DNA of 64,000 nucleotides from Schizophyllum amplum (lineage: Eukaryota > Basidiomycota > Agaricomycetes > Agaricales > Schizophyllaceae): positions 310,001 through 374,000 of the forward strand of contig VDMD01000026.1 in assembly GCA_007026445.1 (NCBI GenBank). The letters are read 5' to 3'. This document shows, piece by piece, positions 41,867-53,381 of this stretch (position 1 is the stretch's first letter; every line of letters starts with the position of its first letter). The notes below the pieces were generated by a model. The model saw only the letters and a program-made list of their open reading frames with translations. It did not search any database and was not told where the DNA came from. The translations under genes and the position numbers were made by a program.

Positions 41867-43296
41867 GTCTTGAGAAGGAAGAGTACCGCTGACCACAGGG
41901 ACACGACCGTAAAGAACAAGGAACAATGGCCGCAGCCGGTGACGCGCTCTGTTTAACCGAATGCGGTGAACGTGACGCGCTCACGGCCACGCCCAGCCTC
42001 GACCTCGCTCACGACTCAGCCACATCTGACCCGCCACGCGATCACCTATGCGCGCCCATCCACGCCGTCGAGCAGCGCAGACCACCGCTCTCAACGTCGC
42101 CCTCGCCCGGCCGATCATCATCCCAGCGTCAAGCTCCGCGTCCGACGTCTTTCTTGTCGACCAGACATCGCGATGCGACAACCAACACCTACCCATCCGC
42201 GCTGAGACGATCTTGCGCCGTCGTCGACAAACAGAGAGAAGAGGTTGCGGGAAGGCGCGGTGACGCTGCTCTCAAAAGGTGCGTACCAATGTGACACATA
42301 CAGAGCACTGACGCAGCGACGAGGGCACGAACTCATCGATCAAGCGAACGATACACCGGGCGACCGCGCGCGGACAGAAAAGGAGGCGCGATGGAGGACA
42401 GGGAAGGACAGCATGAGCGAGCCATCATACCCGTACGACTCGCCAGCCAGGTCCCGCGCCTGGACATGCATAGATCCCCTCGCCTCCTACGTAGACCCCT
42501 CACCTCGTAACCAAAAGACTCTCACACGTACTAGACTACAATGCAATACACGAGCTCCATTGCAGCCAAAAAAAAAAATGACATGTCCCCCGATGAAGAA
42601 CACGAAAGTGAGTAGAACACGACGAGTCCTGATCCCTCACGAACTCGCACGACAAGCCCCTCGTAAAGTAGACGACGAGTCCCTCGCAAAGTACTGATTC
42701 AACGGGAATTCATTGGCAGCTACTCTACTACTACATCACTACACGACACGCCAAGTATCTAATGAGTGTAGTTCTTCGTATTTTCGTACTCTGGAGGCCA
42801 GGTCCTACGTCCATCCCCAACTCTCCTTACTCGTTGCACACTCCTTACCTTCAACGCACCAACCCGCGCCCCACGCCCTCCGACGTCGAGTACGACGCTC
42901 GCTAAACGACGAGCACGACTCCAGAGCGACATTCCTCCGACAGCGAGCACAACGCTCGACGGAACGAAGGCGCCACGACAATGACCACGCCTATAGTGGT
43001 AACGTGCTGCTAGGGGTGACGGCTTGCTGGTGAGGGTGACGGCGTGCTGGTGAGGGCGAGGGCGTGCTGCTGTCAGCTGGGGCGACGGCGGCGGCGGTGT
43101 GCGGCTGGGCGACGGTGGCGGCGTGTTGCTAGGCGATGACGCTACAGCGCTGCATATCGCCAACGTCTGCAGCAACAATCAGCGTAGGAAGGGATAACAA
43201 GGAGAGGCCTTACTTAGCTCAATAGAGGTCGCAGGTCAACGCACCACATGTACAGCGGCGGCGGTGTCGTCAAAGAGCCGGGGACAATGCGCCAAC
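41867..43296. other. Junction of units 1 and 2, no gene supported
   Basis: A plus-strand ORF from ATG 41926 crosses the unit border (MAAAGDALCLTECGERDALT) and ends at 42294. It is Arg/Ser/Pro-rich beyond residue 40. It exists at both internal junctions but not at the left edge of unit 1, so tandem duplication created it. I do not call it a gene. Confidence 0.4.
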
Positions 43297-44337
43297 GGGC
43301 GACCTCGCCGGCGAACGCGCGCCCTCGCCGACCGACGCGCGACCTCGCCAACCAGCGCGTGACCTCGTCGACCGACGCCCGCCCTGGCCGACCGACGCGC
43401 GACCTCGGCGGACAACGCACAACGCGCCTCACGCCCCGCTACAATCTACAAAACGCGGTCAGGCTATATGTACATAAGCGCAATGCGATGAGAAACTGCT
43501 CACCGCGTACAATGACTCATCGGCCGAGTTCAATCTGACGTAGCCCTGCCAGACAATGCGCCTCAAACCCCCGACAACGCCTAAAGCCCCGACAACGCGC
43601 CTCAAGCCCCGACAACGCGCCTCAAGCCCCGACAACGCGCCTCAAGCCCCGACAACGCGCCTCAAGCCCTCGACGACGAAGCCCCAGCCTGGACTACGAA
43701 ATCTCAGCCTGGACGACGTGCGGCAGGCCGATGGTCGCACCTAGTAGCACAGTCAGCATGCATGCATATCCTACATGCAAAAACCACTCATAAATCGATT
43801 TAGAAAACCAGTCACCATCAGCAGGGGCGATAGACGCGGAGCGGACGAGACCTGAGGCCTGACGAAGCGGATGAGACCTGAGGCCCGACGAAGCGGACGA
43901 GACAGGCCCGACGAAGTGGACAAGGCAGTCCTGACGAATCGCGACCTACCAGCACAAAAGGCAGGGTACGATTAGCACGGTGTCAAAGGCAGCGACGATG
44001 GAGGGGACTTACGAAGTGGCAGGTCTAATATGCGAATGACCAGTCAGGTCTAACACGAAGATGAACAGTCTGGGCGACCGGCGTTGCGTGTTGGGAGTGA
44101 TTGGGGAGTGCGTCGGGCGTGCTGAGGTGGGTGTTTGCAAAGTTGATGTGCGGTGGGAGCGAGATGATGGTAAGAAGGCGAATGTGGCGGCAAGGGCGAA
44201 GGCGAAGGCGAAGGTGGCGCCGAACTGAAACGAAGGTGACGCCGAGGGCGCCGAAGGCGAAGGTGACGCAATCCTGCAACAGGCGGTCAGAAAACGATAA
44301 ACAGCAAGATAAAAGCGGAATGCGCACCGTACATGAT

Positions 44338-44613
44338 TCAGGGCACCTTGATTTCTTCGCCGGCGGTGAGCTCCTCGCCTACCGCGATGTCATCACCGAC
44401 CGTGATGTCCTCGCCGACCGTGATGCCCGCGTCGGCCGTGACGTCCTCGACGGAGACGCCTCGACGACCGTAATCTCCTCGTCCATGTCCTCGTTGATCA
44501 CGGTCTCCTCGCACGCAGTGGCCCTCGACCTCACCGACGAACAGCAAATGCCTGCAATAGATGATGTCAGCAAGCGGATCCCAATATGAATGATGATCAG
44601 ACTCACTGGGCAT
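44338..44613 (-). CDS. Small acidic protein candidate, 91 aa (unit 2)
   Basis: This is the unit 2 version. It shares the start MPSESDHHSYW. A frameshift relative to unit 1 after GEVEGHC puts it in another frame that ends ITVGEDITVGDDIAVGEEL. The change of C-terminus among copies speaks against strong constraint. Confidence 0.3.
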   Translation of the reverse strand: MPSESDHHSYWDPLADIIYCRHLLFVGEVEGHCVRGDRDQRGHGRGDYGRRGVSVEDVTADAGITVGEDITVGDDIAVGEELTAGEEIKVP

Positions 44614-44912
44614 CGTCGAGAGCGACCGTGGGACGGGAGCAAGAGGCGGTTGAGGAGGCGGGAGGCGGCGGCGAGTAAGCGCGGAACGGCGGCGGCGTTG
44701 AGAGGGCGAGGTCGAGGCGAGGTCGAGGCGAGGCCGAGGCGAGGTCGGCGAGGTCAAGGCGAGGTCGGCGACGTCGGAGCGAGAGTGGCAAGAAAAAACC
44801 AACGACAGGCGGACAAGTCAACGACGAGGGGGAGAAAGCAGGGGTGCTGCCTCTATCACCCCACGTCCCCCGACTCTTATACACCATCAGCGTCGTTAAC
44901 CTTTCCAACCTC

Positions 44913-47575
44913 CTTGAAACGCACGTCAGCCGGCTTCCGAATAGTCCCCCGCGGATCGAGAGCCGAGATTGACTTACGACACGGTGGAAGATTCGGTGGC
45001 GCGCCCGCGTTCAGGAGGTTGAACTTTTGAACATTCAACGCACACCCGGGTTCCTTGAGTCGCCGATTGCAGCGCACCGTCGTCGCCGTGCGTCCGACGA
45101 GTACGGGAGACCTTGTCGGGCGTCCTCGGGGAAAGGCATGTTCGATTTGCAGGCCGGACTGGTGTCAAGCGCCCTCGCGCGTACGAGTCCTTTGGCGCTG
45201 TCCAACGTTCAGAAGGGCATCGAGAAACTAGATGATTACGCACCTCAACTCGTATCTGACGCGTCCGCGGCCGAGAACGCCGCGAAGACCGATACAGGAT
45301 AATCGACGTGGACGTTGAAGACGACCACGTAACGCGCTGCCCCATTGGGAAACCCTTGTTGTTGAACAAGGCGGCGCCTTCGAACGCGCCTCTAGCGCGT
45401 CGTCTCGCACTGTCCTCGTGCTCCGCTCAGACGGGGACCTTGGTGACGCGTGTTCCCGCCATGCCCAGGCAGCATTAGCATTGCCTGCGCTCTGTAAGTG
45501 GCTGCGAATGAGCTGGGAGATAAAAACGAACATGGCGAGGATGCGAGGGCAGCGCAGAGTCTTTCGTTTATCGTCGGCGATAAGGGGAACCGAGTAACTT
45601 AGCGCTAGATGATCCGAGCATGCGGCGAGCGCGGAAATGGACGACAGCAGGATGGAAGATTCAGCGAGTTCCAGACGGGGTGGTATGCGCGATGGCGAGT
45701 GCATGCGGCCGTCGGCGGTCGGCGCGAGATCGTCCGTAATCTTGAACCGCATAAATTAGTCATTGGTGTTCTAGGATAAGGGAGCGGTGGAAGAATGGGA
45801 AGGTGGTGAGGTAGGGGACGACGAGGAAGGGGTGGCGTACTGTGCAGCGTACAGCGTGCGGGGGCGTTCAGAACTTCGTAAGCAGTGTACCGCGTATGTC
45901 ATAAGCTTCACCTAGTACATATAACAGCCGCCCGAGGCGAGATGCCCATGCTACGAGCGGGCGGAAAATGACGGCACATAATAAAGTCGACGCTCTTCGC
46001 GCCATAGCACTCGCTGGAAGTTGCGGAGACGGTGGCGACACAGCGAGGGCTACTGAATCATTCCTGTAGAGTCAGAATTCGATGAGGAATATTTTTCGAG
46101 GGGATGTCAACTTACGACCATGAAGACGCCGAGTTCTACACTCAAACATCCTCGACCTCCCAGAACGATAAGGCGGAACGCTGATCTCGCCCATCGGCGA
46201 TGCATGCCCGAGTTCTGAAGCGAGGTGATGTTGAGTAAACTTCCATACGACCCATCGCGGTGCTTGGCGAGACCGCGGTCGCGCTCCGGACGGTAGAGAC
46301 GCGCGTTTTGGCATGCGGCGTGAATGTTCTCGAACTTCCAGTGGATCCAAAGCAGTTATGGCGTCCCAGATCGACAGAGACTTCGCGAGTGTGATGGGGA
46401 ACCGAACAGTCTTTTGTCCAAGGTGGCGGACTTGCTCGATGGGTGGGATGGACGTGGATGATGGGGACAAGTTGAACTTCGGCGCGTCGGACCGACTGCG
46501 TCGATCATTATGCACGTTGTTCCCGACCACCATTATCGCCCGGGGGACGATGTCTGCATGCTCTTCGTGCAGAGCGGCCACTGAATAACAATGCACTGCC
46601 TGTCTGTGCTGCTTCGCTGCTCGAACGAGCTATGCCTGCTCTCAAATCGACGAGCGGGTGCCCCGGTGGCGCGCGCCTCCTCAAGCTCACCCGAACAGCG
46701 CTCTATGTCCGAAGGCCGTCCTGATCGACTACGTACAGCAACGCTATCTAGGTTACCGTGCCGCCGGGCCCTGATCTGCGCGCCATGAACGTCATCTGGC
46801 TGAATTAGGTAGCCCTTGTTGAACCTGGCGAGGTGGCGCGCACAGCGCTGCGAGCGATTTGCGCTTTCGCGGGCCGCGTATGCAGCAGCCGCACGTACGT
46901 CGCAACATCACATTGCTTGTCGTGTGATTTTGATTGGGCTATACTCTAGGTCGGGCAGGAACATGGGTGAGTTGCATCGTCAAAGTTCGACGTTGAACTT
47001 TACATGAACAGAACGGGAGAGCGCAGCGTCCACCGCGACCCGCGCTTCCGACGTCAACTTACTCGGTTCGCGAGATGAAGAGATGACGGCGAAAATGCAC
47101 GCGGAACTTTCCGCGCAACGGCAGAGTCAGGAGGTTGGAAACGCGAGAGTACATGTTGAACTTACCTCTGTGAGCAGATACGGGTGCGCTACTGCGCTGC
47201 TGTCGCTGATGGTGGCGCGAAATGATGCGGACGTAATGCGGGGATGTCTGTCAGACTTTGCGCGCGATTGAGGGAGGTACGGAGATGGAAGATTCGGGGT
47301 GACAGGTGAGCGGGAACGGCGGTGGGTGGCGCGGAGAGTCCGTGTCGAGATTGTCAACACCACGCCATTTGGATACGTTGGCTTCAGCACACTGCACTCT
47401 GACGTACCACAGTATAATATATTTTGTCGGACTGGAGTTGAGACTGCCTTGCTGGGGCTGTAGAACGTGACGACGCCGGCACGCTCACTTCCTTTCGCAT
47501 CGAGACATGGGCCGATCGGCGCACCCGCCCGCGCATCACTTCCGAATAGGTACGCATCTTTCGTACGTCAAACTT
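44913..47575 (-). pseudogene. Degenerate intron-bearing gene region (unit 2)
   Basis: This is the counterpart of 32871-35536, with the same minus-strand donors and acceptors. The part at about 45680-45930 is strongly diverged from units 1 and 3, with extra stops in the piece that reads GRLMFVPGAVYSIHG in unit 1. Confidence 0.4.
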
Positions 47576-48142
47576 CCGGGGAACCGCTCAGGAGGTTGAG
47601 AAAGCGTGTGTAAGTACGCGCCGCAGAGGGTAAGAACTTTTGCGCGCGCTAGTTGCGCCCCGCCAACGATGCAAAGTTCAGCGGATCCAGAGCTGCGGTT
47701 GCGCTCTACATTTTAATGAAGTGTCGGATAATCAAAGGGAGCCGAATAATATTTTGGGGCTATGAGGGGAGCGCGCGATGAGCGTGAGGGAGGGGGCACG
47801 CTTCCCATCAAGTTGAACTTCGCTGCCCGGACCGGCTGCCGATTCCATTGTTCTCCTTGCTGCCGACCGTCATGAGCGCTCGCGCGACTTTGGCTATCGT
47901 TGCTCGTCGGTCTCAATTGATTCAGTGCTGATTCTTCTGGCCTCTATGACCCCCATGCTGCTGCACACGGTAAGTACGGGAATAGCGACCAATACGAACA
48001 TCTCCGCTGGATGGCGCGGCGGGCGCCTAATTCGCGGCCGAACAGCTGATAGCCTCAACACGCTTGTTGACGATCGGGTCAACGAGATCTGCTACGTACG
48101 TGGGTAAGTATCTTGCTCGGCTCCCTTTAGCTCCGACGCGCG

Positions 48143-48149
48143 TATATAT
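48143..48149 (+). promoter_or_regulatory. TATA box of the iterated-exon gene (unit 2)
   Basis: The conserved GCGTATATATGC is in the same context as in unit 1. Confidence 0.5.
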
Positions 48150-50650
48150 GCAGCTCCGCAGCGAACTCTCTCTTTTTCAACCATCATCCCCCGCGCCCGC
48201 CGTCCGTATCCTCCTCCTCGCGTTGCCACCGTCAAATCCCTCGTCGTGGATCTTAGGTGAGTAGAACCCAACATGTGCTCCCTCTCTGTTGACTGACCCA
48301 TTCCCAGGCTGTGCTCGACGCGTCCTCGCCACGCACTCATCATCGCCACTGTCGTGTCGACGGGGACGTCGTCGACATCGACAGCATGTCACCAGGACAT
48401 GGGCAGCGCGTAGCGCCCGCATTGCGCGCTCTTCGTTCTCGCGACGCGGGGCATTTGATTTTGTCTCTCTTGGTGCGTTATCCTTCGCAGTACTGGCTGC
48501 TCATGGACTGACACAGGGCACAGGACTTAGGCAGCGCTCCGACGCCTCGGGGCGGGCGCGGACGCACGCGTCACGGCGATGGCGCGCAGCGCCGTCGCAT
48601 CATCTCAGGGTACTTCGATAAGTTTCTCTCTTCGCGGTGTCGACTTCTCATTGACTTTTTGGTTAGCGGTCCCGGCGACTGTACAGGAACCCGCAACGCC
48701 ACCGATGCGCGGACGAGGAAGACAACGGCGCGCAGCTCCGCCATTGTCTCCGGTGAGTTTCCTTTCGTTCACGGCATGCCTTTTTACTAAATGTTTGGGT
48801 AGGACTCGGGTGGGGGCCCCGGCAACGGGGGCAGCTTGCGCTGCCGCCCATGTGCGCTGGCAGGGAGGGCAAGGGAGATAACGGCGCGGCCGCAGGCCTC
48901 GCATGAGGGCGGCGCGTAGCGCCGCCATCGTCGACGGTGGCAGCGGCAAGGCCTTTTCACTAATTTGTTTCTAGTATCCGTGTTGGGGGTCGCGATGCGG
49001 GACGTGGGAGATGACCGCGCGGCCGGAGGCCGCGCACGGGGGCGGCGCGCAGCGCCGCCACTGTTCTTTCGCTTGGTTCCGCAGTCTGCCAGTGTGAGTT
49101 CTCATCGCAAGATCTGTTAGTTATTCTGTTGCTGAATATCTATGCAGTCGTCGTCGGCAACTGATAATCACGCCCGTTGGCGTTGTGACCACTTTGAGAA
49201 CGTCGTTCGGCCTCGAGCACGCCCTTCGTCGATATTTCATCGGTAGGTCGTCGCAGTCTCTTCTTACCTTACGCCGCTCACCCTAATGCAGACGCCTTCG
49301 TCGACGCAAACCCTATGCGAGCGTCCAACACCAGTACGCCGACTTATTCCGGGCGATGAGTATACAAATCCCCGTCCGGCGAGCAAGGTACGTGACTTGT
49401 TATGCTGTATGTCATATTGCTGACTGCCCACCCTCCTAGGCGATGAGTATATGTATCGACGTCCCGCGAGCGGCGTGATCGACTACGGATGACATCCGGA
49501 CACACTGGACGCACTAGACGTCGTTCAAGACGCACTCAATATTGCGTACACCACCCTTCCAAGACGAACTCTACGCCCTCGAGACCCGCTCACCGTCGCC
49601 AACCGCCCTCAACGTGCGGCCATCAACCTCTGAAGACGAGCCCTACGCCCTCGCGTCGCGCTGACCGTCGTCAGTCCAGGCGATGACTATATGTATCGCC
49701 GTCCGGCGAGCGAGGTGAGCCAGATTCTCGCATGTCGCTAACTTCATGCTAGTATTACCTACTTGAGGAATCGACGGCAGTTAGCACTCACCCGCTTAGG
49801 CGATGAGTACATGTATCGTCGTCCGCCGAGCGACACTCCAGGATACGCCCGACCTGTTCAAGAGATATCCATGATGCCCTCAAGACGCGCTCGGCGCTCT
49901 CATCGCATTCTCGGCGTTGTCACCATGCCGTCAAGACTTTGCATCTTCCAGGCGACGGCCTAGGCGATGAGTATATGTATCGCCGTCCGGCGAGCGAGGT
50001 GAATAACTTATTTCTCTCTTTAATTGCGTCGCTGACTATCATAGTAGCCTACTACACCCTTGATGGCGATTCATATACCCTTAGGCGATGAGTATATGTC
50101 ACGCCGTCCCGCGAGCGCCGCCCCGACGTGCGAGGATGATCACGGTCGCTGTCGTGCTCACAACGACCTCTGAGACGCACCGCGGCCGTGAGGGCGCACT
50201 TCACGTCGTGTCGACGTACTCGTAGGCGATGAGTACACGTATCGCCGTCCGGCGAGCGAGGTGAGTTGCTATCTACACCCGCATACTATGCCACTTACCT
50301 CTCGCGCCTAGACGATGAGTAGATGGATGGGCGTCCGCCGAGCGACGTGATCGACAGTCTGAGGACGCGCCGTACCCTCACCTTACGCGTACCTACGCGG
50401 CGATGAGTATACATATCGCCGTCCGGCGAGCAGGCCATCGGGGGTCCTTCGCTTTTGGCTTAGCTCGAGCTGACTGCGCTTGTAGGTCCCTCGCCTTTGT
50501 CCGCGCGTCACGATCCCCCCAACATGCCCCCACCTCCCAACCTCGGACGCGCTACGGCCTCCGGCCGGGCTCTCGGGCACCCTATCAGACGACGAAGCAA
50601 TTTATCGCGCAGGGCGCGTCGTGTGGCGAGCAAGGCGTTGTTCTTGTGAG
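48143..50650 (+). pseudogene. Spliced gene made of iterated exons (unit 2)
   Basis: The same architecture as in unit 1, but with independent changes. Clear introns include 49388-49439 and those following the peptide exons at 49715, 49999 and 50261, with CTAAC or CTGAC branch sites. The GC-hairpin exons are reduced (two good double hairpins at 48884-48926 and 49017-49059). Nine peptide exons start at 49353, 49440, 49680, 49800, 49964, 50085, 50226, 50312 and 50400. The tail after the second copy reads HPDTLDALDVVQDALNIAY, close to unit 1. One copy (50312) has a stop codon in the peptide frame. This unit has the most peptide copies and the best repeat-donor matches. Confidence 0.5.
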
Positions 50651-51489
50651 TACATCGCTCTATACACTCCTAATTCGCTAACATCCTCAAGGGCGATAGT
50701 GATCTCGCTGCGCTACTGTCGACGTCGCTCTCGTCGTCGGGATCCTCAAGACTATCCGCGATACGCCCACGACGTGCCACGGAGCCTCGACTCGGGGGGA
50801 CGCCCTTGCGACTCCCGGGGACTCGCTCGGATCTGTTGCAACATCGGCGGGAGAGAGATGGACGCACGGCTGATGAGCAGGACTCGGTGCGGGGTGTTGC
50901 GAACATGTTCAGGGACTTTATGACATGGTCAGATAGGTCTGTGGCTGTTTAGGTATGTCTTTGTCTTTCAGTATAGTAGAGTCCTTAGGACGACACTGTA
51001 TAGTCAAGTGGATCTGGAAATGCAACATGTTGAAGGCTTTACTTGAATATTACAATCACTTGTAGAAAGACAAAGAAGAATACAATGCGAGACTACAGTG
51101 ACTTGAGCGAGAACAATGCAGTTGAAAGTACGTGACTTGGCGCGGCGTTGAGAGGGCGCGGGGACTCGGGCATGAAAGGCACGAAAGCGACTGTATTCGG
51201 CTACCTACGACTACCTACGTGAGCTTACTGCGCCACCGGGTTCCGCTACCCCCACGAGTCCCAGCGAAAGCGCTCTCTCCTTCACAGCACGACTGCGAGC
51301 GGTGACCGTAGTGCGCGCGCGCTTTCGCGGCGTCGAGAGCTGCAGTACAAGGGTCAGTGCAAGCTGTGCAACCACACTTACTCGGCTGCCCTTCAAGCAA
51401 GCTCGCGCTATCCTTGAGACGCCCGCCCCCGCACACCCTCGCAGTCCCGGACTCGTCGCGACCGAATACGCAGTTCCTGGCGCGAGGAG

Positions 51490-51497
51490 TATATAAG
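51490..51497 (+). promoter_or_regulatory. TATA box, plus strand (unit 2)
   Basis: The same TATATAAG box as at 39208, in the same context. Confidence 0.55.
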
Positions 51498-51822
51498 CCC
51501 ATCCCCTCTCGCCCTTCCCTCCATCATCCCTGCCCCCTCTCGCCTTGCCGCTGGTCGTCCGCGTCGCCGCCAGTCGTGCAGTCGCACTCTCCCCCTCGTC
51601 GTGCTGCCTGCCGCCACGCCGCACGCTGCAGTCATGCTGGGGGAGGCCATGCCGGTCGGAGTTCCGATGGAGGGGTCAGTACCTACACTCGCCTCGTACC
51701 TACTCGTAGTCGTCGTGGCACGCCCCCGGACATGGGCCCCTGTAGGGGGAACCCATGTCCGGGGCCCACAAAAGGAGGGATGGGCGCTAGACACCTATCA
51801 GAATTCATGCCGCTTCACCGCG

Positions 51823-53381
51823 CTACAACATCACGTGCGGTGTGAGCCAAACGAACAGCCAAGTCACGCACGGGTAGTTGTGGTCGCCAAAGATGTAGTG
51901 GCGACAGTGGTCGAACAGCTGCTCATCGGCCTCGTCCACGTCACCAAACGGCAGCTCAAAGCCCTCCTCGGCGACCCGGGACGAGGTCCAAACGTCGTCG
52001 TCGGACTGTTGTCGCAGGTCCGGCGCTGCGTGCACGACATCAGCGGCCTCGGACGCAAGCAACGGTGCGTGCGATTCTTCGTCGTCCATCGCACGATGCA
52101 GTCCCCTAGTGATGGTGTTCTCCTCGCGTGTAGAGGCTGCGCGCGGCAGCCAGTACTTGCGCTTGCCACCCTTGCTGTAGCGCAGCCCTGCACGAATGCG
52201 TCTTTCACGTCCCAGCCCCTGATGTATGAAGCCTTCGGATGGCTCAAACTCGCGGTAATCCATCCCCTCCCCACGCATGGTAGTCTTGAAGTCCTCGACA
52301 ACGTCCTTGAGTCCGAACGCATCGCGGAACGCGTGGTAGAACGTCATGCGCGCGACGAAAGACTTGGTCTCGTCGACGAAGTCCGTAAACGAGAACGCGT
52401 ACCAGTGCGCGATGGCGAAGAATGGCATCTCGATGCAGATTATCGTGTCCGAGAGGCCGAGGGATATACGTTCCGCGTCCGTGTATGGACCGAGGCGTGT
52501 AATGGCGTCAGCGGCGACGAGGATGGAGATGAGGAGCGACTGCCAAAACGAGAAGAAGAGGATGCCCTTGACGCAGAGGAACTTGGGCACCGGGCGGAAC
52601 GGCTTGAGGTCGTCGTTGACGCAGAGCCAGAATATGGCGAGGCAGTAGAGGGCGAGGCAGATGCTGACGTTGTAGACGACGCTGACGTAGAGGTAGCCGG
52701 AGTTGGCGCGCAGGTCGCCATCGTTGTACTTGTTGCAGGCTTTCAGAATCAGTGTGGCGGTGGCGAGGATGGGCTTGACGTAGACGTATTCTGCGAACGG
52801 GTGAGCGGGTGGAGATAGGTAAGTGGCTAGACGCACGCATGATGCCTCGCTTGAGGAAGAGGAAGGTGTAGGGGTCGCTGACGTCGATCTCTCTTGTAAA
52901 GATGTTTGCGGGGAAGGGGGGGGCCTTGGGTGGTCTTCCGTGATTCATGATGAGCAGGGAACGCTCTCCGCCGAGGTATACGAGCAGCAGCACGAAAAAG
53001 CAGTAGATAACGAAGGCCTGCAGAAAGTCAGAGCATGCACTGTGATTATGGCAGGGGGCGCACCTCGTATACATCTCGTATAGCGTCGATGAAGAAGGCG
53101 GCCTCGAGGGAGAACAATGAAATGAGGGATGCAATTGCATAGATGGGTATCATGACCATAATTCGGACCACCATGCTGGAGACAGTCAGTACAAACGCAT
53201 GTCTAGGTGGTGCAGGCTCTACTCACCGCTGCAGCGCCGGTTTCCTGTAGTTCTTTAGATGCAAATATATCGAAAAGACCGAGACGACGACCGCGACGAC
53301 CGTAGAGACGCCAGACAAAATGAGAACGCCTGCCGGAAGGTGGGAGCCAGAGCCCTCTCGGTCCCCGAGCTTCAATCCCAT
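51823..53381 (-). CDS. DUF300/OST-alpha family membrane protein, 471 aa (unit 2)
   Basis: Four exons correspond to those of unit 1 (53227-53381 first, 51823-52790 last), giving 1416 nt in frame. The membrane part is almost identical to unit 1, including KFLCVKGILFFSFWQ. The cytosolic tail has 19 extra residues (VWTSSRVAEEGFELPFGDV) not present in units 1 and 3, and ends VWLTPHVML, the presumed original terminus because the insertion of unit 1 is absent. The hairpin lies about 60 bp beyond the stop. This copy is the best reference for the ancestral gene. Confidence 0.9.

Larger units (their letters stand above)
29890..41971. repeat. Tandem unit 1, about 12.1 kb
   Basis: This is the first of three head-to-tail copies. 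The shared left edge is GTGACGCGCTCACGGCC (29890, 41972, 53478). Relative to the others, this unit carries about 100 extra bases near 29950-30045 and an 839-bp transposon at 39565-40403. All internal features occur in the same order in each copy. Identity by eye is mostly above 90 percent. Confidence 0.9.

Noticed and set aside
41926..42294. Plus-strand ORF of 122 aa crossing the junction of units 1 and 2
   Set aside because: It is created by the tandem arrangement, is Arg/Ser/Pro-rich, and overlaps the 5' region of the DUF300 gene on the other strand. There is no start at the equivalent left edge of unit 1.
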